From the NCBI GenBank assembly GCA_964384375.1, contig CAYLLN010000009.1, forward strand, positions 60,541 through 124,540: a DNA stretch of 64,000 bases, given 5' to 3'. Positions 41,174-50,014 of this stretch are shown one piece after another (within the stretch, counting starts at the first letter, position 1; each line of letters starts with the position of its first letter). The translations under genes were made by a program, and so were the position numbers. Source of the stretch: CAYLLN01 sp964384375. GTDB lineage: Bacteria > Planctomycetota > Planctomycetia > Pirellulales > Pirellulaceae. The notes beneath the pieces were generated by a model. That model saw nothing but the letters and a program-made list of their open reading frames with translations, made no database searches and was not told the origin of the DNA.

Positions 41174-43888
41174 TCACTCCGCGTCTGGCGCGAGGCCGCC
41201 ACCCGATCCGCGAGGCAGCGGCGTACCAGGCGGAGTCAGACCAGCAGGAACCTTCGCATCCGGCGGTACACCCAATCCCGGCGCACCCAGTCCTGGATTC
41301 GCGAAGCCCGGATTGTTGAAGCCGCCGGCTGGTGGCTCGGCCTCTCGCGGCAAGGGATCGAGTCGCCAACGCGAGACAAAATAAGCGGCGTTGTTCGCCC
41401 CGACGATGAACGCCCGGTCGTCGTTCACGGACCAGTCGCGCGGCAGGACGAGCTTGGTGAGATCCCCCTCAAACCGGCACGCTTGCTGCCCATCGACCGT
41501 GACGCTGACGCTTTCGCGCCTCACCTGGCAGATTACCATGCTGCCACTGCGGGGGCTCGAGCCCATTCGAATCAGCGGCGAACTGTGCTTTTGCGCGGTC
41601 GGATTGTCGCCTACGGTTTTCGCATCCTTGAAGGCGATCATGCTGACGAATTGCCCGTCGAGCGGATAGTCGAGCACCACGGCGAACTGCGTGCGCGGGC
41701 CGACGAGACCGATGACGAGCGGACCGGTGACGGCATCGCGGCTGGAACCCGAACTGCGGTAGTCGCGGGCCACGTTCAAGCTCATTTGATACTCGCGCGG
41801 AGCAGCGTTGAAATGCGACGGCACACGGCCAAAAGGCTTGCGAGGATCGCTATAGATCGCCGGGTCCTGCGCGGTCGAACCGCGATCGTAGTTCCACGGA
41901 GATTGGAGCAGTTCGGCCTGCTGCACGAACTTGAACAGGTTCACCGGCTCGAACGTCACGACGCGTGAGAACATCGCGGCAAATGGCGGCAGCGGCTGCG
42001 TGGCGACATCCGTCGTCGCATCGGCCGAGCGGCTGGGCAAGTTGAGTTCCTCGATGGCCCGAATCCGCGTCGTCAGCCGCACTTTGTCGAGACTGACCGC
42101 CGCATCGACCGCTTGCCGATACCAGTGGGCCGCGCGAGCCTTGCACGCCAGCAGCTTCGGATCGGATTCGCCGAGAGTAAACCAGTTGTCCCCCAGCACC
42201 ATGGCCGTGATTTCCGCCGTGGGGCCAGCCAGATCCTGCTTTGCCGCGGGTGCGAGCGTCTGGTCGCTGCTTTTCGCCAAGAGCGGCAGACCGGTTTGCC
42301 AGTCACCTTCCGCGAGGCACCGAAAGCGGCCGTCGATAGCCGCCGCTGCCGGTTCGTCGGGATTCGCGGTAAGCGTTTGGCGGGCTCGCTCGACGGGCCC
42401 CCATTGTTCGGCTGCATCCTCGATCTCGATCCGCTTCGCCGAAATGCGGTTCTTGAGCTGCACGTCCGCCATTGACTTGGCATGACCGTCGGCCATTCGG
42501 ACCAGCGAGATTGCATCCGCCGATCGGCGCCGCGCTTGGGCGAGTTCCGCCAGTTCCGCGGCACACAGCACGATGCCAAGCTTCTCCGAGGGGAGTTTGG
42601 CCATGTCCGATGCTTTGCTGAGCGTGTGCAGGCGAAGAGTGAAGGGGTCCATCTCGAACTCGCGGTCGAAACGATCCACCAACTCGGCCGCACGGCCAAA
42701 GTCCTTTTGCCCAATGAGCCGACTAAAGGCTTCGCGATACAGCACGAACCGCGCGACGGGATCGGCATCGAGTTTGTCCGCCGTGCTGAGGAGAAAGTCG
42801 GGGAATGTTTCGCGCGTGCCGGGACGCGTGGATGCTTCGAACTCGGGCTTGAACGCTTCCTTGAGTTCGGCGAGCTTTGCGTTCTGTGCTTCGCTCGACG
42901 GCGGAGGAACTCGCTTAGGCGTCGCAGGTTTAACCGGCTCTTCATGTTGCGGCAAGGGATCTTCCGGCATGGGCATCGGGGTGGGCTCGTCCGGCTCGGT
43001 TTCCATCGGCATCGGATTCGAGTTGCCGCTGGTCGCGCCCGGATTGCTGTTGCCGGTTCCGCCGGTTGTGTTGGCCGGATCGACGGAACCTTGCGTGTTC
43101 GCTGGCCGCACACTCGGACGCTCGATCACTTTCACGACGGTCTTTGGGGTCTTCTTCGCGACCCCCTTGCCACCCCCGGTTTGAAAGAGCCCCAGCGGAT
43201 CTGCCTTGAAGCCGATCCACACGATCAAGAGCGCCATCGACAAGCCGCCGAGCGCCCCCATCACGACCTTGACCATTCCCATCGCCGCCATCGCACCGCT
43301 TTCGGCTTCTGCGCCTTTGCCACGACGCCCGGTCGCGCGGCGCGGAGCGGGGGAAGTCGATTCAAATGCCGGCGTGGCTGGCTGGGCTGGCTGCGGCGCG
43401 GGTATCGGTTGCTGATAGGCGGGAGTTGCGGCCGGAGCGGCAGCGAGCACCGGTGCTTGGGGCGTGGCGTAAACGGGGATGGGAGTGACCGGCAGCGGCT
43501 GAGCCTTGGGCATCGGCACCGACTGCAAAGGTTTAGCGACGATGGGTCGCGACGGCGCGGGAACGCTTGCGGGGGCCGCAGGCATCGAAGAAGGCGTCGG
43601 TGTGGCGCCGACGCGGCTTCGCAACTCTGCGTCGTACTTCGTTTTCGCTGCTGCATCGAGCAGACAAATCCTCGCTCGCATCACTTCATTGATGATTTGC
43701 TGACTCTGTGCCGCGTGCGGCCCACCCGACATCGAACGGAGATGCATGACCACGCGGTCAGCCGCATGATCGACGACGCCCGGATTCCCCTCGAACATCG
43801 CCAGCCCCAGCAGGCGGTAGTAGTTCGGCGGCTGATCCGCAGGCGGAATGCCGAGCCACGTATAGTAGGGATCGAACGCACCGCTCAT
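41174..43888 (-). CDS. Large planctomycete membrane protein with J-domain-like N-terminus
   Basis: 904 residues. The N-terminus D-P-Y-Y-T-W-L-G-I-P-P-A-D-Q-P-P-N-Y-Y-R, then L-L-G-L and D-A-A-A-K-T-K-Y-D-A-E-L near residues 77-89 follow a DnaJ-like helical layout without the H-P-D motif. A Pro/Ala-rich linker (about 95-190) leads to one membrane helix (206-226). After a second Pro/Thr-rich, Lys-containing linker comes a soluble region (about 330-850), with a final Pro/Gly-rich tail. Proteins opening this way are frequent in planctomycetes but uncharacterised. Confidence 0.8.
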   Translation of the reverse strand: MSGAFDPYYTWLGIPPADQPPNYYRLLGLAMFEGNPGVVDHAADRVVMHLRSMSGGPHAAQSQQIINEVMRARICLLDAAAKTKYDAELRSRVGATPTPSSMPAAPASVPAPSRPIVAKPLQSVPMPKAQPLPVTPIPVYATPQAPVLAAAPAATPAYQQPIPAPQPAQPATPAFESTSPAPRRATGRRGKGAEAESGAMAAMGMVKVVMGALGGLSMALLIVWIGFKADPLGLFQTGGGKGVAKKTPKTVVKVIERPSVRPANTQGSVDPANTTGGTGNSNPGATSGNSNPMPMETEPDEPTPMPMPEDPLPQHEEPVKPATPKRVPPPSSEAQNAKLAELKEAFKPEFEASTRPGTRETFPDFLLSTADKLDADPVARFVLYREAFSRLIGQKDFGRAAELVDRFDREFEMDPFTLRLHTLSKASDMAKLPSEKLGIVLCAAELAELAQARRRSADAISLVRMADGHAKSMADVQLKNRISAKRIEIEDAAEQWGPVERARQTLTANPDEPAAAAIDGRFRCLAEGDWQTGLPLLAKSSDQTLAPAAKQDLAGPTAEITAMVLGDNWFTLGESDPKLLACKARAAHWYRQAVDAAVSLDKVRLTTRIRAIEELNLPSRSADATTDVATQPLPPFAAMFSRVVTFEPVNLFKFVQQAELLQSPWNYDRGSTAQDPAIYSDPRKPFGRVPSHFNAAPREYQMSLNVARDYRSSGSSRDAVTGPLVIGLVGPRTQFAVVLDYPLDGQFVSMIAFKDAKTVGDNPTAQKHSSPLIRMGSSPRSGSMVICQVRRESVSVTVDGQQACRFEGDLTKLVLPRDWSVNDDRAFIVGANNAAYFVSRWRLDPLPREAEPPAGGFNNPGFANPGLGAPGLGVPPDAKVPAGLTPPGTPLPRGSGGGLAPDAE

Positions 43889-44174
43889 GATGCACTGAGA
43901 ACGGGACGAATTGGAATCGAACGAGAACGGCAGTATATCCCGACGCCGGGGGGCATCGCCAGAGATTCTGCCGCCAAGTTACGACGCCGTGGCAGGGGCG
44001 AAAGTTCCGGTTACCCAATCACTCCGATTTGGTCGCAAATTGCCCGCTATCTGGTCCCGTTCGCACGAGCCAAGTATTATGCATCAACCGGTTTGCGCGA
44101 TCTCGATCGTTGACACAGCCGACGTCCTGTCGCGGCAAACTCCCGCCTATCCGCTCTCGCCCTAGGAAATCGTC

Positions 44175-45494
44175 ATGACTGCGAGTGAATCCGTTTCGAC
44201 TGCTGCCGCTTCTTCGCCCGAACAGGCCTCTCGCCGCAGGTTCCTCGCTACGTCCACCGCGGCCGCGATCGGTACGTCGCTCGCTGGCATGATGAGCGTT
44301 CCCGCGGTCCACGCGCAAGGGAGCGACGAAATGAAGGTCGCTCTGATCGGCTGCGGCGGTCGCGGACGGCAGGCGGCGATCAACGCGATGCGGGCCGACT
44401 CGAAGAATCGGCTGACGTGCATCGCCGACGTATTCGGCGACCAGCTTGAGGAGGGCAGGAAAGGACTGCTGCCGGCACTCGGCCCACAATATCAGGTCAA
44501 AGAAGACCAGATGTTCAAGGGCTTCGACGCTTATCGCCGCGTGATGGACAGCGACGTGAACGTCGTCCTGCTCTGCACGCCGCCGCACTTCCGGCCGATG
44601 CACCTGAAGGCGGCGATCGACGCCGGCAAGCACGTCTTCTGCGAAAAGCCGGTGGCTGTCGATGCTCCCGGGGTCCGCAGCGTGCTCGCCACGTGCGAAG
44701 AAGCCAAGGCGAAGAACCTGGCGGTCGTCAGCGGCCTTTGCTGGCGATACGACCTGGGCGTTCGCGAAACGATCAAGCGAATTCAAGACGGTGCGATCGG
44801 CGACATCATCGCCATTCAAGAGAACTACCTCACCGGCACGCTTTGGCATCGCGGCCGCAAGCCGGAGTGGAGCGAGATGGAGTATCAACTCCGCAACTGG
44901 CTCTATTACACGTGGCTTTCGGGCGATCACAACGTCGAGCAGCACATTCACAGCCTCGACAAGGCCCTCTGGCTCATGGGGGACAAGCCGCCGGCTGCTG
45001 CGGTGGGCCTCGGCGGGCGACAGGTCCGCACCGGTCCTGAATGGGGCAACATTTACGATCACCATGCCGTTGCTTACGAGTGGGGTAACGGCGTTCGCGT
45101 CTATTCGTTCACGCGGCAGATGGCAGGCGAGAAGATGTTCAACGAGACCGAGGATCTCGTGCTTGGAACCAAGGGGCAGGCCCAAGTGATCAAGCACGAA
45201 ATCATCTCCGGCAACGAGAAGTGGCGCTACCGCGGCGAAAAGCCAGGCATGTACGACGTCGAGCACGCGGAGCTCTTCGCGTCGATCAAAGCCGGCAAGC
45301 CGATCAACAACGGCCTTTACATGTCGTACAGCACACTGCTCGCGATTATGGGCCGGATGGCGACGTACACCGGCGAGCGAATCACCTGGGACATGGCGAT
45401 GAACTCGCAAGAGAAGCTCGGCCCCGAAACCTACGAATGGGGCGACATCAAGCCGCCGGCCGTGGCGATGCCTGGCGTGACGCAGTTCTCCTAG
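44175..45494 (+). CDS. TAT-exported Gfo/Idh/MocA family oxidoreductase
   Basis: 439 residues. A TAT signal (S-R-R-R-F-L-A-T-S-T-A-A-A) at residues 19-31 is followed by a Rossmann domain (A-L-I-G-C-G-G-R-G-R) and the family motif E-K-P in V-F-C-E-K-P-V-A-V. The C-terminal domain has H-N-V-E-Q-H-I-H-S-L-D. Exported members are common in planctomycetes and presumably act on sugars or cyclitols in the periplasm. Ends eight bases before the convergent dihydroorotase-like gene. Confidence 0.9.
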   Translation: MTASESVSTAAASSPEQASRRRFLATSTAAAIGTSLAGMMSVPAVHAQGSDEMKVALIGCGGRGRQAAINAMRADSKNRLTCIADVFGDQLEEGRKGLLPALGPQYQVKEDQMFKGFDAYRRVMDSDVNVVLLCTPPHFRPMHLKAAIDAGKHVFCEKPVAVDAPGVRSVLATCEEAKAKNLAVVSGLCWRYDLGVRETIKRIQDGAIGDIIAIQENYLTGTLWHRGRKPEWSEMEYQLRNWLYYTWLSGDHNVEQHIHSLDKALWLMGDKPPAAAVGLGGRQVRTGPEWGNIYDHHAVAYEWGNGVRVYSFTRQMAGEKMFNETEDLVLGTKGQAQVIKHEIISGNEKWRYRGEKPGMYDVEHAELFASIKAGKPINNGLYMSYSTLLAIMGRMATYTGERITWDMAMNSQEKLGPETYEWGDIKPPAVAMPGVTQFS

Positions 45495-45502
45495 CGCGCC
45501 AA

Positions 45503-46771
45503 TTAAAACTTAAGTTCGCCCGAGACGATTACATGCCGCGCTCGGCCGCGAAGTGTCATTCCAGCCAGCGGCGTGTTTGAGCTTTTGGAGAGGAATCGCT
45601 CGGGATCGACCGTCCAGCGGGTATCAGGGTCAATCAGCGTTACGTCGGCATCGGCACCGGGGCGGAGCGTCCCCTTTTTCAGGCCCAAGATGCGGGCTGG
45701 ATTAATCGTGAGCTTGGCGAGAGCGGTCAGCCAGTCGAGATGGCCCGGTTCGATCAATTTGGTGACGACAAGGGCCAGCGTCGTTTCCAGCGCCACCATG
45801 CCGAAGGGGGCCAAGTCGAGTTCCTGCATCTTCTTTTCGACCGCTCGCGGTGCGTGGCCGCTGGAGATCACGTCCAGTGTTCCATCGACCAGCCCGGCAA
45901 TGCACGCCTCCACATTCTCTGCCGAGCGGAGCGGTGGATTCAGCTTGCAATCGGAATCGAACGAGCGGAGCAATTCGTCAGTCAGCGTGAAATTGACCGC
46001 ACAAACGCCCGCGGTGATCGGAACTCGGCGCAGCTTCGTTCGCCGCACCAGGTCGATGCTGCTGCCGGTCGACAGGTTGAGGAGGTGGAGCTTGCCGCCG
46101 GTCGCTTCCGCTAGGCGAATATCCCGACTGGTCATCACGTCCTCGGCCGCGGCAGGCATACCGGCGAGGCCCAGAACCATCGACGTGCGTCCCTCGTGCA
46201 TCACGCCGTCGTGCGAAAGGTCGGCTACTTCGGGATGGCTCAGGATTGGTGCATCGAACATCAGGCAGTATTCGAGTGCCCGCCGCAACAGGTCCGCACT
46301 GGCCAGCGGCCGCATGGCATCGCTGAAGGCAACCGCCCCCGCTTCGACGAGCGAGCCGATTTCGGCCAGTTCCTTCCCTTCGCGGTTTTTGCTCACGCAG
46401 GCGACGACAAAGACGTGGCAATGGTGGGCCCGGGCCGCCTTCTGCCGCACGAATTCGACTGCGGCTGGCGTGTCGATCGGCGGCTCCGTTTCCGGCAGAC
46501 AGGCGATCGACGTATATCCGCCGGCCAGTGCGGCAGCCGTGCCTGATTCGATCGTTTCATCCTCTTCGCAACCCGGTTCGCGAAGCTGCGTGTGCAGATC
46601 GACAAGTCCTGGCGCGACAATGAGGCCGCGAGCATCGAGGACCTGTTCGTCGCCGCGAGGATGCACGTCGAGAGCGGCAATTTTGCCGTCCTCGATCAGC
46701 AGGTTCGTCGTCCGGTCGAGTCCCTGCGCAGGGCAGATGACACGCCCCCCTTGGATCAGTAATCGAGTCAT
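45503..46771 (-). CDS. Dihydroorotase-like protein, probably non-catalytic (PyrC')
   Basis: 422 residues with the amidohydrolase fold of type I dihydroorotase. Key metal or catalytic residues are altered: D-L-H-x-H becomes D58-L-H60-T-Q62, the H-x-S strand reads L-N232-L-S-T, and the T-D-H-A-P motif is S304-G305-H-A-P, losing the catalytic Asp. The M-P-N-T motif reads L-P-E-T. His179 and the R64-E-P motif remain. It overlaps pyrB by four bases. In Pseudomonas an inactive PyrC' is needed for ATCase assembly, and this arrangement suggests the same here. A working dihydroorotase must be encoded elsewhere. Confidence 0.85.
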   Translation of the reverse strand: MTRLLIQGGRVICPAQGLDRTTNLLIEDGKIAALDVHPRGDEQVLDARGLIVAPGLVDLHTQLREPGCEEDETIESGTAAALAGGYTSIACLPETEPPIDTPAAVEFVRQKAARAHHCHVFVVACVSKNREGKELAEIGSLVEAGAVAFSDAMRPLASADLLRRALEYCLMFDAPILSHPEVADLSHDGVMHEGRTSMVLGLAGMPAAAEDVMTSRDIRLAEATGGKLHLLNLSTGSSIDLVRRTKLRRVPITAGVCAVNFTLTDELLRSFDSDCKLNPPLRSAENVEACIAGLVDGTLDVISSGHAPRAVEKKMQELDLAPFGMVALETTLALVVTKLIEPGHLDWLTALAKLTINPARILGLKKGTLRPGADADVTLIDPDTRWTVDPERFLSKSSNTPLAGMTLRGRARHVIVSGELKF

Positions 46772-47724
46772 ATCGCACTCATCGTGAGCCAGAGCACCGC
46801 CATGCGGACCGCCAAACCGTTCGTCACTTGTTCCAAAATCACGCTGTGTGGGCCGTCAGCTACCTCGGGAGTGATCTCGACGCCGCGGTTAATCGGCCCG
46901 GGGGCCATGATCAGAATATCGTCCTTCGCCCGCTCGATCCGCTCGCGGTTCATCGCATAGAGCAAGGCATATTCGCGAACCGACGGGAAAGGCCGTGTGT
47001 GCTGCCGCTCGAATTGGATACGAAGCAAATTGAGCACGTCGCAGCGCGGCAAGATTTCGTCGAGGTTGTAGGCGACTTCGACGCCGTACTCTTCCCAGTG
47101 CCGCGAGACGAGCGTTGCCGGTCCGCAGACGATCACGTGAGCGCCGAGCTTCTTCAGGCCCCAGATGTTCGAGCGGGCCGTGCGGCTGTGGGCGATGTCG
47201 CCGACAAGGGCGACGGTCAGTCCTTCCAGGCTGCCGCGACGCTGGCGAATGGTGAGGATGTCGAGTAGCCCCTGCGTCGGATGTTCATGCGGGCCATCAC
47301 CGGCATTGATGACCGAGCACTCCAGGTTCTTGGCCAGGAGCTGCGGTGTGCCCGGCGTGCGGTGGCGAATGACGACCGCATCGACGTTCATCGCCTCGAT
47401 ATTCTTCGCTGTGTCGATGACCGTTTCCCCCTTCGCGGTGCTGCTGCCGGAGGAGGAAAACTCGACCGTGTCGGCCCCCAAGCGGCGGGCGGCGAGCGAA
47501 AAACTGTTGCGGGTTCGGGTACTGTTCTCAAAAAACAGGTTGGCGAGCGTCCGCCCCGTCAGAACTTGGATCTTTCGCCGGCAGTTGTCGGTCGCCTCGC
47601 GGAAGGCTTCGGCTGCATCGAGAATGCAGGTCAATTCCTCGGCCGAAAGGCTCTCCAAATCGAGCAAATGCCGGCGGGTCCAGACCTCCGGAATCGTCTG
47701 AAAATCGAGGGCGGCAGTGCTCAT
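46768..47724 (-). CDS. pyrB: Aspartate carbamoyltransferase catalytic chain
   Basis: 318 residues catalysing carbamoyl-aspartate formation in pyrimidine synthesis. The carbamoyl-phosphate loop is S68-T-R-T-R72 in F-F-E-N-S-T-R-T-R-N-S-F. K-G-E-T supplies the neighbouring-subunit lysine, and H148-P-T-Q151 is the second substrate motif. No regulatory PyrI is encoded nearby; the overlapping pyrC' gene suggests a dodecameric holoenzyme of Pseudomonas type. Overlap of four bases (ATGA) couples translation of the two. Confidence 0.94.
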   Translation of the reverse strand: MSTAALDFQTIPEVWTRRHLLDLESLSAEELTCILDAAEAFREATDNCRRKIQVLTGRTLANLFFENSTRTRNSFSLAARRLGADTVEFSSSGSSTAKGETVIDTAKNIEAMNVDAVVIRHRTPGTPQLLAKNLECSVINAGDGPHEHPTQGLLDILTIRQRRGSLEGLTVALVGDIAHSRTARSNIWGLKKLGAHVIVCGPATLVSRHWEEYGVEVAYNLDEILPRCDVLNLLRIQFERQHTRPFPSVREYALLYAMNRERIERAKDDILIMAPGPINRGVEITPEVADGPHSVILEQVTNGLAVRMAVLWLTMSAI

Positions 47725-47795
47725 GGGGGTCTCCGCGGCCAGCCGGGGCGAACAAAATTGGGGTGATTCTAGAGAGAGAAGGTGACAGCGAACAG

Positions 47796-47845
47796 GGGAC
47801 AGAGGACAGTGAGGGTCTGTTCTCTGTCTCCTGTCCTCTGTCTCC
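47796..47845. repeat. Inverted repeat of GGNGACAGAGGACAG words
   Basis: GGGGACAGAGGACAG at about 47795-47809 pairs with CTGTCCTCTGTCTCC at 47831-47845. It lies between the divergent starts of pyrB and the GGDEF gene. Might be a mobile palindrome or a regulatory hairpin. Confidence 0.5.
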
Positions 47846-47878
47846 TCTCCATCGCATCCTGTCTATAATTGTTGCACC

Positions 47879-48730
47879 ATGACCGCACCGGCTCAAATCG
47901 TGGTGGCGACTGCGCAGCCTCAGCGGGCGCGAGATTGGACGGCGGCGCTCGCCACCGCCCGCTGCAAAGTCCGCATGGCCGACCAGCTCAACGGGTCGGA
48001 CGAGGTGGACGTGATCGTCACCGACGAGCCTCTCTCCACCACCGGCCTGCACGCCCATCTCGACGAAGAGCTCCTCGCGCGCGGTCAGATCGGTCTGATC
48101 GCCGTGGGAACGACCGCGCCGGCCGACGTTTCCTTGCCCGATGATTGCTCGCCGCGAGAAGTACGCCTCGCATGCTTGCTCTTGGCCGAGATCGTTCGCT
48201 TGCGCCGCCAGCGTGAGGCCTCGCGGCGCAAGGAGAAGGTCTTGTCGCATCTGGCGATGAGCGATCCGCTGACGGGACTTCCCAATCGCCGAGCCTGGGA
48301 ACAGATGCTGCACGACCGGCTCACCGGCGAGGGGACTCCGCAGCCGTGCGTGATTGCGATGCTCGACATCGACCTGTTCAAGCACCTCAACGATCGCGCG
48401 GGCTTCGTTGCCGGCGACGAGTGCTTGAAGGATGTGTCGGCCCGCCTGATGAACACGGTTCGCCGCCGCAATGCCGTCGCGCGGCTCGGGGGCGATGAAT
48501 TCGCGGTCTTGCTCGAAGGGGTCGAACCGCAGCAGGCGACAGCCGCCGTCGATCGCATTCGAATGCAAGCCGGCGGCAAAGACGACGGCAGCGGACCGCT
48601 CACGTTCAGTGCCGGATGGTCGGCGATCACCGCGCCAAGCACCAAGCAAACGATCGCCCACGCGGTGCAGGCAGCCGATGCAGCGCTGCGCGAGGCGAAG
48701 CTGGCGGGACGCAATTGCACGCGGCCTTAG
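47879..48730 (+). CDS. Diguanylate cyclase with receiver-like N-terminus
   Basis: 283 residues. Residues 1-115 form a receiver-like alpha/beta domain without a clear phosphoacceptor set (D-V-I-V-T-D-E is the best candidate). The GGDEF domain starts near residue 128 (S-D-P-L-T-G-L-P-N-R-R) and has intact L-G-G-D-E-F. The RxxD inhibition site is R-R-R-N, so feedback by c-di-GMP is probably lost. Start at 47879. No membrane segment, thus soluble. Compare the membrane-bound cyclase at 26436-27359, which keeps RxxD. Confidence 0.85.
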   Translation: MTAPAQIVVATAQPQRARDWTAALATARCKVRMADQLNGSDEVDVIVTDEPLSTTGLHAHLDEELLARGQIGLIAVGTTAPADVSLPDDCSPREVRLACLLLAEIVRLRRQREASRRKEKVLSHLAMSDPLTGLPNRRAWEQMLHDRLTGEGTPQPCVIAMLDIDLFKHLNDRAGFVAGDECLKDVSARLMNTVRRRNAVARLGGDEFAVLLEGVEPQQATAAVDRIRMQAGGKDDGSGPLTFSAGWSAITAPSTKQTIAHAVQAADAALREAKLAGRNCTRP

Positions 48731-48740
48731 TCGAATCACT

Positions 48741-48847
48741 GCGACCAATGGTCGCGGCTTTGGATGAAAGCCCTGACCACTGGTCAGGGTGATCCTGCGA
48801 GTCGGCATCCAATTTCCCAATTTCCGCGACCAATGGTCGCGGCTTTG
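48741..48847. repeat. Three GACCANTGGTC palindromes
   Basis: Units at 48741-48762 and 48825-48847 (GCGACCAATGGTCGCGGCTT) and an inverted unit at 48767-48791 (AAAGCCCTGACCACTGGTCA). They fill the gap between the convergent GGDEF and PaiB-like genes. The family also occurs at 36445-36523. Confidence 0.75.
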
Positions 48848-48848
48848 T

Positions 48849-49457
48849 TCAGCGCATCAAGCTTGCAATCGCCAGAGCATTCTCGCCCTCTTGTTGCTCA
48901 AGCGCAGCCACTACACGTTCGCGCCGCTCGGCCAGATGGTTCTGGTTGAGCTTCCACTTCCCCTCGAGCCGCTCGATCGGGATGCGAAAGGCCACGATCT
49001 GGTTTGCCAGACCCGCGATGAAATCCGCTGGCTGATCGGCCAGCTTCCAAGGCTGCGGCTGGCTTGCTTCATATCGCTCAACCGTGCGGTGCAGCAGTGC
49101 GAGGACGGTCGGTTCGTCCTCGATGAGTTCCAGCGCGCCGTAGGCATGGACCGCGACGTAGTTCCACGTCGGCACGGTCCGTGGTGCGGAATACCAGGTT
49201 GGTGAGATGTAAGCGTGCGGCCCGCTGAAGACGGCGAGCACTGGTTGCCCCGCTGCCGTTTGCCACTGCAAGTTGGCCCGAGCCATGTGTCCGACAAGTG
49301 TGCCGTGCTCGCCGCTGGTCCGATCCAAGAGGAGCGGCAAGTGACTGCCGACGAGCGAATCGCCTGAACCGCTCACGAGCAATGCAAAGCTGTAATCGTC
49401 GATGGCCTGAAACAGCTTGTCGCGATCCTCGACGGCAAATGGAGGCGGGATATACAC
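48849..49457 (-). CDS. paiB: PaiB-like FMN-binding negative regulator
   Basis: 202 residues of the FMN-binding split-barrel family named after Bacillus PaiB, a repressor of degradative enzyme and sporulation genes. Y-I-P-P-P-F opening, H-L-P-L-L-L-D, the core S-P-T-W-Y and V-P-T-W-N-Y-V-A-V-H-A-Y-G motifs, and a terminal K-L-N-Q-N segment are diagnostic. There is no HTH, so regulation could be indirect. Convergent with the GGDEF gene. Confidence 0.85.
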   Translation of the reverse strand: MYIPPPFAVEDRDKLFQAIDDYSFALLVSGSGDSLVGSHLPLLLDRTSGEHGTLVGHMARANLQWQTAAGQPVLAVFSGPHAYISPTWYSAPRTVPTWNYVAVHAYGALELIEDEPTVLALLHRTVERYEASQPQPWKLADQPADFIAGLANQIVAFRIPIERLEGKWKLNQNHLAERRERVVAALEQQEGENALAIASLMR

Positions 49458-49494
49458 GGGGGCGAAACTCCAAGCTATGCTGCGGCGAAAGTAC

Positions 49495-49570
49495 GTGCCG
49501 CCGGCCCGGCGGCACCTTTCTGTGGTTCACCAACAACAACCAAACGAGTGTCCCGTCGGGCCGACGGGAC
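49495..49570. repeat. Two hairpin palindromes with compensatory stems
   Basis: GTGCCGCC-GGCCC-GGCGGCAC at 49495-49515 and GTCCCGTC-GGGCC-GACGGGAC at 49550-49570, 34 bases apart, lie in the leader before the Dabb gene. Stems differ from the copies at 36413 and 36974 but always by paired changes. Confidence 0.7.
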
Positions 49571-49585
49571 CTACCGGAGCTTACC

Positions 49586-50011
49586 ATGCTGCGTCTTGCG
49601 CCCCAGACCGTTTGTCTCGCCCTCGGGTTCGCGATGATGTCGATTTCGTTCGCCACTGCCGTCGGGTTCCGTCAGCCTGCCGAGGCGGCCGAAGACAAGC
49701 CGGCCCCGCTTCTGCGGCATGTCGTGCTCTTCAAGTTTAAGGACACTGTGACCAAGGAACAGGTAGCCGAAGTGGTCGAGGCCTTTGCCGCTCTGCCCAA
49801 GAAGATCGACACGATCAAGGGGTTCGAGTGGGGAACTGACGTGAGCGTTGAAGGGAAAGCCGAAGGCTTCACGCACGGTTTCGTCGTCAGCTTTGCCAAT
49901 GCGAAGGATCGTGACGCGTACATTCCGCATCCGGCGCACGGTGAGTTCGTGAAGCTGGCCGGACCGCGGATCGAGAAGGTGCTGGTGTTCGATTATGTAA
50001 GCGGAAAGTGA
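49586..50011 (+). CDS. Exported stress-responsive alpha/beta barrel (Dabb) protein
   Basis: 141 residues. An N-terminal hydrophobic segment (L-A-L-G-F-A-M-M-S-I-S-F-A) forms a signal or anchor. A Dabb domain follows: L-R-H-V-V-L-F-K-F-K-D at about 40-50, then E-W-G-T-D-V-S-V and F-T-H-G-F-V-V-S-F and the terminal H-P-A-H-G-E-F. Dabb proteins form dimeric ferredoxin-like barrels of mostly unknown function. Ends three bases before the convergent glnB stop. Confidence 0.8.
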   Translation: MLRLAPQTVCLALGFAMMSISFATAVGFRQPAEAAEDKPAPLLRHVVLFKFKDTVTKEQVAEVVEAFAALPKKIDTIKGFEWGTDVSVEGKAEGFTHGFVVSFANAKDRDAYIPHPAHGEFVKLAGPRIEKVLVFDYVSGK

Positions 50012-50014
50012 TCG

